64,000 nt of DNA, from contig CM072888.1 of the NCBI GenBank assembly GCA_037013685.1, forward strand, positions 9,219,034-9,283,033. Reading direction: 5' to 3'. Position 1 is the first letter of the stretch. Every line of letters starts with the position of its first letter. Shown piece after piece: positions 13,944-26,016 of this stretch. This stretch comes from Acridotheres tristis (taxonomy: Eukaryota > Chordata > Aves > Passeriformes > Sturnidae). The position numbers and the translations under genes are program-made. The notes below the pieces were generated by a model. It saw only the letters and a program-made list of their open reading frames with translations, was not told the origin of the DNA and ran no database searches.

Positions 13944-14747
13944 GGGGCTGAGCAATGGGCTCAGATTTCTCAGTGTCACAGCCACAAGGACAGGATACTA
14001 TTTTTCCTCCACATCAGACAAGATCCTTTACTCTAGCCTTGCCAGGCTTTCCACGGTCCTGGAGTCCCCTGAACACAAGTTGAAGCTGAATTTTGTAGAG
14101 CATCTTAAAATCAGTTCACTTTTTCACTTGCACAATAACCCTATATAATCCCTCTTTGGATTCTAAATTCAAGCAGAAGATCCTCCAAGATTGTTTCTGA
14201 TGTAGATCTGTGGTTTTGCATTTTCTAGATCTATTTTGTGTGCACGTTGCATTCATTGTTTCAGTACTGAAGGGCAAAATCCCTGCAGATTGACTTAGAA
14301 AGCAACAAAATAAAAAAATACACTTCTAAAGCATTAAAAAACCCAAACAGGTATCAAACCTGAATTTGCAACTAATCTCGTAGTTATTTAAATATAAAAT
14401 ATAGTACAGAAGCATGGCTCCTGAGCATGAATAAGGTGGTGAATAAAGGCCTGGATGTGGCAGAGGAGGATGCAGATGCTCTGAGCTAGCACAGAGCAAT
14501 GCTACCACCTTCTGGAGAAACAGCAGCAGCCACTGCTCGGCTCACAGGGAACCAAATCCCTGCTCGTGTGGCACAAACATACACTTAGCATCAGAGAATG
14601 ATGTATCCTTAAACCTTCAATACAAGAAAATGTGCATTGCAGAGACCTGCATTGCAATAGCAGGCAAGGTTATTTTAACTCGACTGCCTTATTTCAGTGA
14701 AGAATTTCATCTTTTACCATGTGCTATCTGATAATTTGTCACACCAA
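13944..14747. other. Unique sequence, no gene seen
   Basis: A slightly GC-richer patch at about 14420-14580 is set in AT-rich DNA. I recognise no repeat or gene in it. Confidence 0.5.
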
Positions 14748-15128
14748 CTAACGAGGAAATTGCTTCTGCAGGTCAGTTGTGAAGTTTGCACGATCCACCA
14801 GAATGCAGGAGTTCTTTTCCAGACCCGTGGGATGCTGGGCAGCACTGGGGCTGTGATGGGAGTTGTTCACTGCTGAAAATCGCTGCCTTTCTGCAGACAT
14901 GTTTTGACTCAGCACCCTGGAATTCCAAAACATCTGTTGCCAAGCATTCTGCAGAGATGTGAAGGAATTCACGGTCAAAGCAGTCATCCTGTTCTGCTCT
15001 AAGAAAGAGTGGACAAACTGGAAAGTAACCAGTTCAAGTATTTCCATGCTGTGAAGATGGAGCAATGAAAGAGGTATTCCTACAATATTTTTTCCTGTTT
15101 GAAATACTGCTTTCCCCGGACAACACAT
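14748..15128 (-). other. Unassigned open reading frame behind a splice acceptor
   Basis: On the minus strand a pyrimidine-rich acceptor (TTTGTATTCTGCAG, ending near 15138) precedes an open frame. Its first ATG is at 15126-15128, and it runs to a stop at 14748-14750, about 126 codons. The frame is not low-complexity and mixes hydrophobic and polar residues. I see no signal peptide, membrane segment or catalytic motif, and I recognise no family. Frames of this size are expected occasionally by chance in 64 kb, so this is only a candidate terminal exon or non-coding RNA segment. No polyadenylation context was established. Confidence 0.15.
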
Positions 15129-16767
15129 TCGTTCTGCAGAATACAAACAAGCTTAAAAAAGGAAATGCGACAAACGTTTACAAAAGTTTTTTAAACTTCC
15201 AGAAAATATATAAAAGCAGCAAAAGAGCAAAATATTAATTTTAAATTCTCTAAGCTACCATGACTGCTTTATAAAGAGCATATACTTCAAGTTATTTACA
15301 GCAAAAACCTTAATGGCAAACCCCATAGCAAGTTTTGATTACATTGAACCATATTTCTCTTTGATGAAGAGAAGTATTCTCACTTTAAATAGAAGAGATT
15401 CTCCCCAAAACAACAGTGTTCTGGACATTACTAGCATTGAGCAAGAAGTTTGAACACATCAATAGAGGAATGAATATAACCTTCAACACATGTGATGGAT
15501 GGCATAAATTGAATTCCATCTCAACTTCCAACAATCAAATTCAACTCTTGTTCCAAAGTCTGTATGACGGTTCTGAGTAACTTAGAGGTCACAGAAGTGA
15601 GGGTTTGTACCTTTTTTTCTTTTTCCTGTTTGTTTTTAACTCTTGTATTTTTAAAGTGGATTTTAGGCTACTTACTTACATTTTAGGCTACTTTTTCCTC
15701 CAGACAGAAGGGGGGGGAAAAATAAAATCAAAAAAACAACGCTTAAACGCAGTGTTACACATTTCTCCCAGACAAGCTGGCACGGAGAAAAATTTGGAAA
15801 GTCTGCTTCCTAAATCTTTATAATCTTCCACCAGCCATCCAATAGTTTACATGTAACTTAAAGTTCCTTGTTTCTTCTCTTTTTCCTGCACCATTCTGTC
15901 ACCATCAGCCTCACTACAAAAGCCTAATGGCTTCTACTCAAAAATATTTATTTATAGATAGTAAAGATACAGAAAAGTCTGGTCTTATGAGCATAATCTG
16001 AACAGATTCTTAGCAGGACATGAAGAAATTAGCATAGGAAATTCTTTCATCTGCTGCTATTTGGCACATCATGTACTCATTACATAGAGAATAATCCATT
16101 AATTGCCATAACCTAAAATTAAAAATGTATAACAGAAGCTGAAAATGAGCAGGAAGCACTTCCCAAAGGCAAGAGTGAACCAGTCAGTATCTGATACAGA
16201 AATGCAAGGCTAATGAACTATTTGTGCAGTCAAATTTCAAAAATCACATACTATAGAAAAACTTGCAAAAATAATGATTAAATCATTCCCCTCTGTGGCC
16301 GTGCTGCTACCAGAAACCAGACTGTGCAAAACCAACACACTGACAGTTTCTATAAAGAACTACTATGAAAAACTAAATTTTTCAGCACAATTCTTAGCAA
16401 AGGAGCAAGTATAAAAACACTTCTTTATGATATGTAAAGAAAAAGTAGTAAGAGCTCTGAAACAGGCTGCTTGTCATAGTTGAAAATTATCCAAGATTTT
16501 TATTATCTAATTAAAGAAATACAGAAATACACATATTTTTCAACAGACGCCTAGAAGATTTCAAAACAGTAAAATAAAACCTGAAAGATTTGACCTTCTT
16601 AGGAAAATAAAATTTGGGAATTGGAAAGTCTTGTAAGATAAAAGCACGTAGGGCCTAGAAGGTAGCAAATTGAGTTTGGAAATTGGATGGTGACTTCTAA
16701 TTGTTCTAGATCCTACTTCGTAGGACAGTGAAAGAAATTGTATAAAAACATGCTGGTTTTATATTAA
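15129..16767. other. AT-rich unique sequence, no gene seen
   Basis: No recognised repeat or gene. Small local duplications occur, such as TTTTAGGCTACTT appearing twice at about 15661-15692, followed by an 8-base G run at 15710-15717. Confidence 0.55.
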
Positions 16768-17432
16768 GTAAACCTCTCTGGGAAGGACCTGGGAGTGCTG
16801 GTTGACAGCAGCTAAGCATGAGCCAGCTGTGCCCTGGTTGCCAGGAAAGCCAATGGCACCCTGGCCTGTGCCAGCAATAGTGTGGCCAGCAGGAGCAGGG
16901 CAGGGATTGTCCCCCTGTGCTCAGCACAGGTGAGGTCACTCCTCGAGTGCTGTGTCCAGCTGTCGGTGTCTCACTGCAAGAAAGACCCTGAGGGGCTGGA
17001 GAGTGTCCAGAGATGGGCAATGGAGCTGGGAAAGGGTCTGGAGCACAAGTCCTATAAGGAGCAGCTGAGTGAGTGGGGGGTGTTTAGTCTGGAGAAAAGG
17101 AGGTTTGGGGGGCACTTATTCTCTAGTGCTCCCTGGAAGGAGGCTGTACCCAGGTGGAGGATGGCCTCTTGCCCCAGGTAACCAGCGACAGGATGAGAAG
17201 AAATGGCCACAAGTTGAACCCCAAGAGGAGGTTTAGATTGGGTATTAGGAAAGATTTATTCTACAAAAAGGTTGTCAAGCATTGGAACAGGCTGCCTGGG
17301 GAAGTAGGGGGGTCACCCTTCCAGGAGGCATTTAAAAACATGTAGATGTGGCATTTGGGACATGGTTTAGTGGTGAGCATGGCAGCTCTGGGTTAGTGGT
17401 TGCTGTCAATAATCTTAGAATTATAGAATCAG
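16768..17432 (+). mobile_element. CR1 LINE, 5'-truncated, with decayed RT C-terminus
   Basis: This is the 3' end of an avian CR1 retrotransposon on the plus strand. Translation from 16780 gives the C-terminal part of CR1 ORF2, starting GKDLGVLVD and interrupted by stops at 16813 and 16819. The same frame then continues from about 16822 to 17181 with landmarks ASRSRAGIVPL and GLEHKSYKEQLSEWGVFSLE. The homologous reading then moves to another frame, around 17154-17345, with NGHKLNPKRRFRLGIRK and HWNRLPGEV, which marks a frameshift. A 3' UTR follows (TAGATGTGGCATTTGGGACA, GTTTAGTGGTGAGCATGGCA) and ends near TTATAGAATCA. The endonuclease and the RT catalytic core are missing, so it is a dead copy. 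Its higher GC stands out from the flanks. Confidence 0.93.
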
Positions 17433-20400
17433 CAAGATGGGAAAATGTCTTTAAGTAGGGAAGGTAAGTCTTTTAACTCAATTTCAGCTTCTACAACAGA
17501 AGAGATTGAGACTTGTTACCTAGGAATTCTTGCCCTATAAGCCCACTTACTTCAAGAGATGTTACGCTGCCAAATTGCAACCACAGCCTTTTAAGCACTG
17601 ACAAATATTTAAAGAAATTAGGTCTTTTTCCAGACAGTTTATAGCCTTAGGCAAACAGCTGCAAATGTTGCTCCTTTTTAAGTAGAATTTACATTTAGAA
17701 TGAAGGCTACTCACGGGATGTCAATCACTGTGTCTATCTCAAGTTCACAGCTCCTCTCTAAAGGATTCCACAGAATAATAGAACTGCCATAAAGATACAC
17801 AATACATTCCATAAACTAGAAGAGTTGCCCATTGCTTTAATTTCTCCGTGTTCTTCACTGTACACTTGAGAAGGGATAATTGCATCCAGTATGTACAACA
17901 TTATTTCCTATTAACTGAGATTAACATTTGCCTACTTGTGCAAGAAGTTTTTTGTCTTCTTAGGTTTTTGTCACAAAACTACAGTTAAACAAAAGGCATA
18001 ATCCAGGAAGAGGGCAGAAGTAGGCACTGCTTAATCTAAACACTGAGTTAAAATCCAGTTTAAACAGTCGGAACCTTGGTTTAGGTTTCCGTTTTAATAA
18101 TTTGAGATCAGTTCTAAGTGTGCTCAGCAACAGTGCTCAAACTCGCTGCCAACATAATTTTTCAATATTTAAAATATAGTGCAAAATACATGTAGAATGG
18201 GAATGACTATGTTTAATTAAGGGTGAAAAATGCAAACATTCTATTTGGTCATATATTTAACTTCACAAAGATTTAAATGAACACATTTTTCTAATAAAGA
18301 AGTTCAAGATGCTATTGCATTTTTAAAGTATTTTTTGTTAGACAGCAGGTTCATTATAAGACACTGACTGCACTTAAATGCCACAGCAGGGAGCATGCTC
18401 AAAGATTCAGTATTGCATTCACAATTTAAAAAAATTTGCAATAAATCCAATAAGATTAAACTCTCTGTTGAATCTTAAAATACAAAGATGATGAAGTTGC
18501 CAAACACACTTATTTGTAATTATTTTATTACATTTCAAGTTTAATTATTGAAACAGTAAGAAATTCAAGCAATCTTTAGCACACAAAACAAGGACTGTGC
18601 TAGTGTCATGAAGGAATTTATTCTCCTTCAGTCTTGATCCATCAAATTTCAACTAGCTCTCTGAACTTCAACTGTTTTATGGCTGCATTCAATTCTATAA
18701 CTGCTCAGCACAAATTAGGCCATCCTTTTTAAGTAAAGCTTTTATTCTTTTGATTCATCCATAGCATCCTCATTCATAGGCTAAACAGAGAGAGAAGGTC
18801 AAGGGTAAAGGGAGTGATAATTTTGTTCTGTGGTGAGGGGACAAAAAATACCACAAACCCCAATATTCTATTTCACATATAGGTGCCAAAATCTCTACCA
18901 TTGACACCTCCTAGAGGCATATGGACTTCATGCCTGTGAAGACAAGATTTTTGGCAGGATTGATGTTCTGGGTACAATTACACAGAGGTCTAAACCAGCT
19001 GATTTCTATTTTGTTGTAGAAAAAGGATAAATTTGACATCCTTAAAACTGAAGCAGATGAACTCAGAATTTGTAGTCTGGGGTGATCCAACACCTCAATC
19101 ACTTAAAAATTGGGCATTCTTTTGTATGTTACTGATAAAAGTTCATAAAAGTTGACTAAAATTAAAAGAGTGAACAAAAAAACCCCAAAAAAATTCATGA
19201 AGGGAGAAAACTTGTGAAACTTGGTTATTCTAAATGTTGTTTCCCACAACTGATGTACTGTTCATGCAGTCTTGATGTCTCCAGTTTATCTGAAAAAAGT
19301 TTCAAACAACAAATTAATATTTGAGCTGCAAGTTAAATCAAAATTGATATTGACAGATTTAACTGAAAGATTTTAGCTAAAACTTTTTTCTAGCTAAAAC
19401 TTTTTTTGTTCTTACCAGAAAAAAAATGCTGTTCCATAGCTTTCTTATAGTATTTTTGCACATTCTCTAAATCATGAAAGCATGTTAACATGATAACACA
19501 TTTGGATACCATTGATTTCATTAAAAAAATTATTAAGACCTGTAGCGCTTGAAAAATTTTCTCATTTTAATCAGCCTTCTAATTCAATAAAAACAAGATA
19601 TGAAGATGGGTTTCTTTAATATAAAAAATTGAATTTTATTTTTTTAATAGATGTTTATATTTACTTCTAAATTGAACTGTATCAGTTGTCCCAATGCACC
19701 TTTTAAATTTCTAACTAGACCAATATACAAAACCAGGAAAAAAAAATCACCAAACACTACTGTTGATTACAGGAACATTAAAAACAAGAGAACGGATAGA
19801 GGAATGCTTTTATTTAGTAATAGGATTGCTTCTTTGATGCAGAACTCTTATAAATTACCGAGAGGCAGTGTGACATTGAAATCAGGCTCTAAAGTTACAA
19901 ATATAAAGATGCTGGTACATGGAACCACTGTGAATATTATATGCTAATATATAAAGAATAATTAAAAAAAAAACACAGTGAGGCTGTTTTTTAAAAGGTT
20001 TCTGTAATATCTGCAGAGCAAACAAAAGGCAGAATGCAAATAAAGCAGTCTGATCTTTTTCAACTAGCACTTTCATTAGTCACACATTGTCATTCTAGGA
20101 GTAGTTTCTCAGATCAACAATGAATACTTTAACTGTTACCTTTCTTCTCTTTCAATTTACAAGCACTTCTCTATGCCTCAATAAGCTGAATAACCTAAGG
20201 GTTTCTTTTGCATATGCAGTTGTTTAGGGTGTTCCTATATGTTATTTTAGGAGAGGGAGGGGGATGCATTTCATTATTTTTTCTTAAAACTATCAAGGCA
20301 TAGAAAACAGGTCGAGAAAAGCTTATAGAAGTAAAGGACAGGTTAACATTATTTCTATTCATCTTTTCAACGGTCTTGAGATACATAAGTGGCATAAAAA

Positions 20401-23400
20401 ATATTTAATTTAAAAAATAACTCTGTCATTACATACATACATTACAAATTATCATCCTTGTAGGTCTCTTTCAACTCAGCAAATAAATAGATGTTTCTTA
20501 ATAAGAGGAAAAATCCAATAAAGGATTTTTCTTCTTAATATTTCAGAAGATAATGAAGTTCTCTGGCCCTTAGGTCTAGTGAAAGTGAATTAACAAAGCA
20601 TATGCATACCTGTCAGAAATTGCTATTCAACAATACTGGCCATGCTGGAGCCTATAAAATATAGCATTTATTTGAGTTTATGCATATAGTTTACTTCTTG
20701 TCAAAAGCTACTTCAGTTATGCCTCTTAAACTTTTTGGAAAGGTCTACATTTGTGTAAAGCAAAATGCTTCCAACTGAAAAGACAATCCCTATTAAATTA
20801 CACTTGAATTTTCCTAGGGCTTTCTCTCTGAAAGCTTGCAGTGTAAATGGTTGTGCTACCTACACCCACTACCTACCTAGCTTAAGACAGACATCTACTT
20901 CTGAGATGATTTGACCTTTCCTTTTACAAATTATGTTCACAGAAGTAAAGCCAAACCACAACAGATTTAACGGGAAATGTCAAGTCCTCTCTGCCTCACG
21001 CAATTTCAGCACTGTACCTCTTGACAATCTAGGCAAGTTTTCCCACTCTAATGAGACAAAAACTGACTTTCTCCCAGTCTCTCAGTCAGTGAAAGTATGA
21101 AAATACCTATCTTTAACTTCATTCAAATGAACAGAGATTGTCTCCCTTAATATTAAAGATTTGCTTCATTGTTTTTGTCAAACAGGCAGATTTTTGACTG
21201 GTTTATAGCCTTATCCCAGCACCATGTAAGGGAAACTCCTTGGTCTTGCTCAAATCAATGTAGATTTTACCATCAACCCCAGCAAATTTGAAATGTCACC
21301 CTAGGGTAACTTAGCCTTTGTGCTATCTTTTTCAAAGCCACTGCTACGATTTGAAATTAATGGGAAATCAGGCATTCAGAATGCTCAGGCAGCTTTTGAA
21401 ATTTCAGACCTATTTCTAAGCAATTTAGTTCAAGAACGAAGAAAAAAAAAATCAAAGTGGAATTATTCTCAGAAGTTCATAGCAACTTTCAGGCAAAAAA
21501 AAAAGCATGTAATGGATACAAGTTACATGAAAGTACGAAACAAAGGGGCATTTCTGATAGATGTCAAACTACAATAGACACAAAAGCATTCTATTAGATA
21601 ATTTTTCTACCCAACAGCATCCAATCATTAAAGTGCAATATCCGAGCCTTGCATTTTCTACCCAGAAAAGGCTGTGGTTGAAGTGACTGAAATAATAAAC
21701 TGCTGGAAAATAGTTCAGTAAGAGAACACTTCTAGAAAGCAGATTTCTGTACAACTCTCTCTCAGTGCTAGAGACAGCCAGTCACACAGGGCCTTTTTTT
21801 AGTATTGTGTATTGTGAGTACTTCTGGAAAGCAAAATTGTTTTGTAAACAGGTTTTAGTTTCATGTAGTACTGTAAATTATGTGAAAACATGAAGCCAAA
21901 CGCTGTAGCCATACAATGTGTCTCTTCCTATATACAATGGAGGGAAGGGAGGGAAAGAAAAATCTCTTGTCTTCTATTTACCTGGTGCTGACTTACTGCT
22001 GGATGAGAAATAAAAAAGGAGTATTAAAAAAAAAACTGAGCAGTAAAAGAACCTGAGGTTCAGGCCTTCAGATGGATCTTTCTCATTTTCATACATGAGG
22101 TACTCCATATCAGGAAGTCCAACACATGGAGAAAAAGAATTATTGAGATGCTGATGGAGGCAGCAACACAGGCTTGGAGAAAGATATGAGTATCTGCAAT
22201 GTTAGTGGTAGGTTCTGCCACTCTTCACTCTCAAGTGCAAAACAGCACTTGAAATTATGAAAGGTTTAGCAAAGGCTTAAACACAAATGAGAGCAACAGC
22301 TGTGGAGACTTGAATTTAGCCAAAACAGATAGAGCATCTCAAACCTTTAAAGACTTGCCTGCAAGACAGAGAATTCAACAGGAGATGCATCTTAATTTAA
22401 CGTCTTCCAACCTATTTATACCTAGAGACCAGTCTTAAGAAGGAGTCATCATAAAATGAAATAAGAAACCTCCTTATAGCAGTGGCAATTATTTCAGGTA
22501 GTGTAGAACACAAGATAGATCACTGGCTGACTAACAAGGAATGTGTGCACAATTTGCATCTGTGGCTGTTAGTGCTACCTCTCATTATAAAGCATACTCT
22601 GTGGATATTTTTCGGCTGGAAAAAAACCAACAAAGTATTAACCAAAACCCTAGTAATTTCATATAGTTCTTTCTCTGGCACTTTCCTGTCACAAAGGACC
22701 AGTAATAAAAAAGAGGGTTATTCCAGGTCAGCACTGAAATATAGTACAGCAGTCTGCAAAGTTTGAGCACTAAATTTAGTTATTTATCAAAAAGCTGTAA
22801 CACATTTATTCTCTAACTCCAAAAAGCATTACCTTTACTTGGAACTGAAATATTCTCCATAGTTCTCAATATTGAAATTTTGCTATCTTTCTTTTGTAGA
22901 GGCTCTTTAGAACAGTGATACGTAGTTCTTTTAATTCTGCTTCTCTACTACAGAAGAAATGACAACTTTTTCAGCATTCCAACGAATTAATCTCTTTACT
23001 TCTTTCCCAAACAACCAGTCAAAACTTCTTGTCTTTCAAATCTAAGGAATTGACAGTCTATACTGACTTGAAATTCCAAAAGGTGTAAAATTCTGATGAG
23101 AGTAAGAGTAGGGAAGAGATGAAAGATGATTTTGAAAGCTTATCTCAACAGATAACTACTTGGATTACAAATAATGTGTCTTCATGGCATTTAAGTGGCC
23201 CTTTGTGTCCCTTGGTTTTTGGCAACTTCAGTGGGACTCCATTCCACTTCAGAAATAGAAACATACCAGAAAAAAAAAAAAAAGAAACAACTTTATTATT
23301 ATTAAGGAAAAGTGTTCACAAATAACTAAAAGAATCCCTACTTTTACTGGATTCCTAGTTGTACCAGTCAAACACAAGGATGATGCATCCCCAAGGGGAC

Positions 23401-24611
23401 ATTTTGAAGTCATTCAGTATTCAATGTTACTAGTTTGTTATTCTGAGAATAAAATATAGTACTCCTCCATCCTTGAAACCTAGACTGCACATTTTATGTG
23501 TAGTGAATAAAAGTAGTTTAGAGAACTACTAGAGAACTGCTGGGAAAAGTGCAAATGTTATCTTCTGTGTAAATTTTGCTTCTTTCCAGAGCTCTACTAT
23601 TTTCCCAGTTTCCACCTACCCATTCAACATTTTTATTCAATTTTAACTAGAGGTAGACATTAGGCCTTTTGTCCATCATGCCATATTTTCTGAGTTCTAC
23701 ATCTGGTGCCAGAATTCTCATTCAATTTAAAAGTCACCGTGAGACAATCTGGCCCTTACTCCACTTTCAGAGGGTATTTTACCAAATTACATTTATCTAA
23801 AAGACAAAAACAGGGAATATAACTAAAATTTTCATATTTTCCATTTACCTTTACAGTAAAAGGATGAGACTCAGAACCATTTATTTTTTATTTTGAATTT
23901 AGCAAAATTACTATTAATCTCACAGTAACACTAAAACCATCCTTTTCCCTGATCTGGCTAGAACTCGGGAAAACTTATTATGAAGTTTTAATTTCTAGTT
24001 TTCAAATTGATAATTTCTAATAATTTAATATAAAATAAAATAAGGCAAAACATACAATCATCTGCAACATATTCCATCACAGCACAGCATTTTCTAACCT
24101 GAAATAATGCTTTAAAAAAGAATTACTGCAATCTTTACTTTCACGGGTGAGATATGATAATGAAACAGCATACAGTCTTTCTGCAGAAATCTGTCCTTTG
24201 CAGCATCAATGAAAACATAAATATAAACAAATAAAAACAATAAAAACAAAATATAAACATGTAAAAAACACGAGGAAACCTACAACTAGGCACAGGATCC
24301 TTTTGAATTAAGGACTCTCAGAAGTTTGAGACTGCTTCAAAATTAAAATATTATGGAAGCATATAATCTTCTTTTGACCAAAGAATGGATAGTCAAACGG
24401 AAATATTTTACTTTGTTAAGATCCATGCTGTTAAATTTTTTTTCTTTTTAAATTCCATTTTCTTCGTCTAGTCAACCTCCCTAATACTATTGGTTAAGCA
24501 CCATTTTCTTCTCATGTTACAGCTTTTAATAAAGTTTGTAGTCATTTGATAATGACAAGTTATTTCTATTTCAAGAAAAACTACTGTATGTCTGTCTCAC
24601 TGATACAAAGT

Positions 24612-24638
24612 CTGGAATATACACAGAGTATATTCCAG
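24612..24638. repeat. Short perfect inverted repeat
   Basis: CTGGAATATA at 24612-24621 and its exact reverse complement TATATTCCAG at 24629-24638 flank a 7-nt spacer. One or two such 10-bp pairs with short loops are expected by chance in 64 kb, so no function is assigned. Confidence 0.5.
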
Positions 24639-25996
24639 TGATCCAGTGAGGAATGGGGGAAATCACTCTAAACTGTGCTACACTGCAAATATGAGTTGAG
24701 TAAGAAGGCCAAAAATTTATCATAGTACTGTTTGTTTCTATATTTATAGTTTCTTACTTCAGAAATAAATTTATTTAAGGAAATTTTGGCAGCCCAGAAG
24801 AATACAGGCAGGACCTACTTTTAAAAACATTTATGGAAGCATTATATTTCTCCAAAAAGGAGTCTGCAGATCCATTAACCCCTATTTAATACCGACAAGC
24901 TAAGGAAAATCACAATAAAAATGAGTAGTCCTTAATCTGCTCTATTTAAAAAAAAAAATCCTCGTTTTTATGAATCAAGAATAATTTAGTGTATGTTATA
25001 GTTGTGGCTTGCTGGATATTAAAGCCACTTAAATGTAGGACTGCAGACCAGTTTTTCATAGACCTTAGTACCTACCAAGCTTAGTTTTCTTGCAAACCCA
25101 AGGTTTACATTTAAATTTTCTCATCCCTCTCCACATCTGAAGTTTTACACAAGGAAAAAGAGGGGCTGTTTGACAAACATCATAGACAATAAGTTTTGAT
25201 AAGAAACAGTTTTGCCTGGCCTACTAAGTTTAGGATTTTTTTAATAGCATGTAAAGAATAAACCAACACTAGACAAACCCAAGTTTACCAGCAATTTAAA
25301 CAAGAACATGAAATTCACTGCAGGATGAGCTGACATTCAAGGATCAGTGGTTAATACAAACAATTCATTATTTTCTACAGAAGCAGGTTTGCACACTGGA
25401 AATGGACATGAACAAAAATAGCAACAAAAATCATCAAACAACCCAAAACCCAGGTAAGATTAAAAAACAGAAAGCAATGAATAGCTTGAACCCCAGATCC
25501 ACAACAACAACATATGTTTTTGCAACAAAACTTACAAATAATTCTGAAGCAGTGTCATAATTTTATAACAGTTTTCTAGACAAGACTGGCTTTATTAACT
25601 CTGTGCTTCTGAAGGAAAAGAGGGTTGCACACAAATTCTCTTAACAAAAAAAAATGTGCTGTTTGAATTAACATTTGGGAAAAGGGAGATTTAAGCTCTT
25701 AGCAGCAGGGAAAAGGATATCAGACATATGGACAACTGCTGAGATTGGTTTCAATCAAAAATTCAATGCATAATTTCTATATAAGGTCAATAGGTAAATA
25801 TAAATGTGCAATAAATGTGTAATAAATGTGTGTAAACATGTAATAAATACTGTTACACATACAACTTAGTAATAGTCAAGAGTGTTCAGTTTTAATGCAA
25901 TAAAATATTTTCTGTAAAATATGTTTTTAACAGCATACTATAAAGAATTAACAACAAATACATACGAATTTACTGAACACAGCAGATGAAAATTCT

Positions 25997-26016
25997 TTTT
26001 AATATGCATATTAAAA
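25997..26016. repeat. 20-bp perfect palindrome
   Basis: The ten bases TTTTAATATG at 25997-26006 are followed immediately by their exact reverse complement. The centre, ATATGCATAT, resembles homeodomain or POU octamer-type sites. That resemblance is general knowledge of such motifs, not evidence of binding here. Confidence 0.6.

Noticed and set aside
24612..24638. Hairpin-capable repeats here and at 63407-63441 as possible microRNA precursors or terminators
   Set aside because: Arms of only 10 bp and short loops are near chance expectation, too short for a microRNA stem, and the genome is not bacterial.
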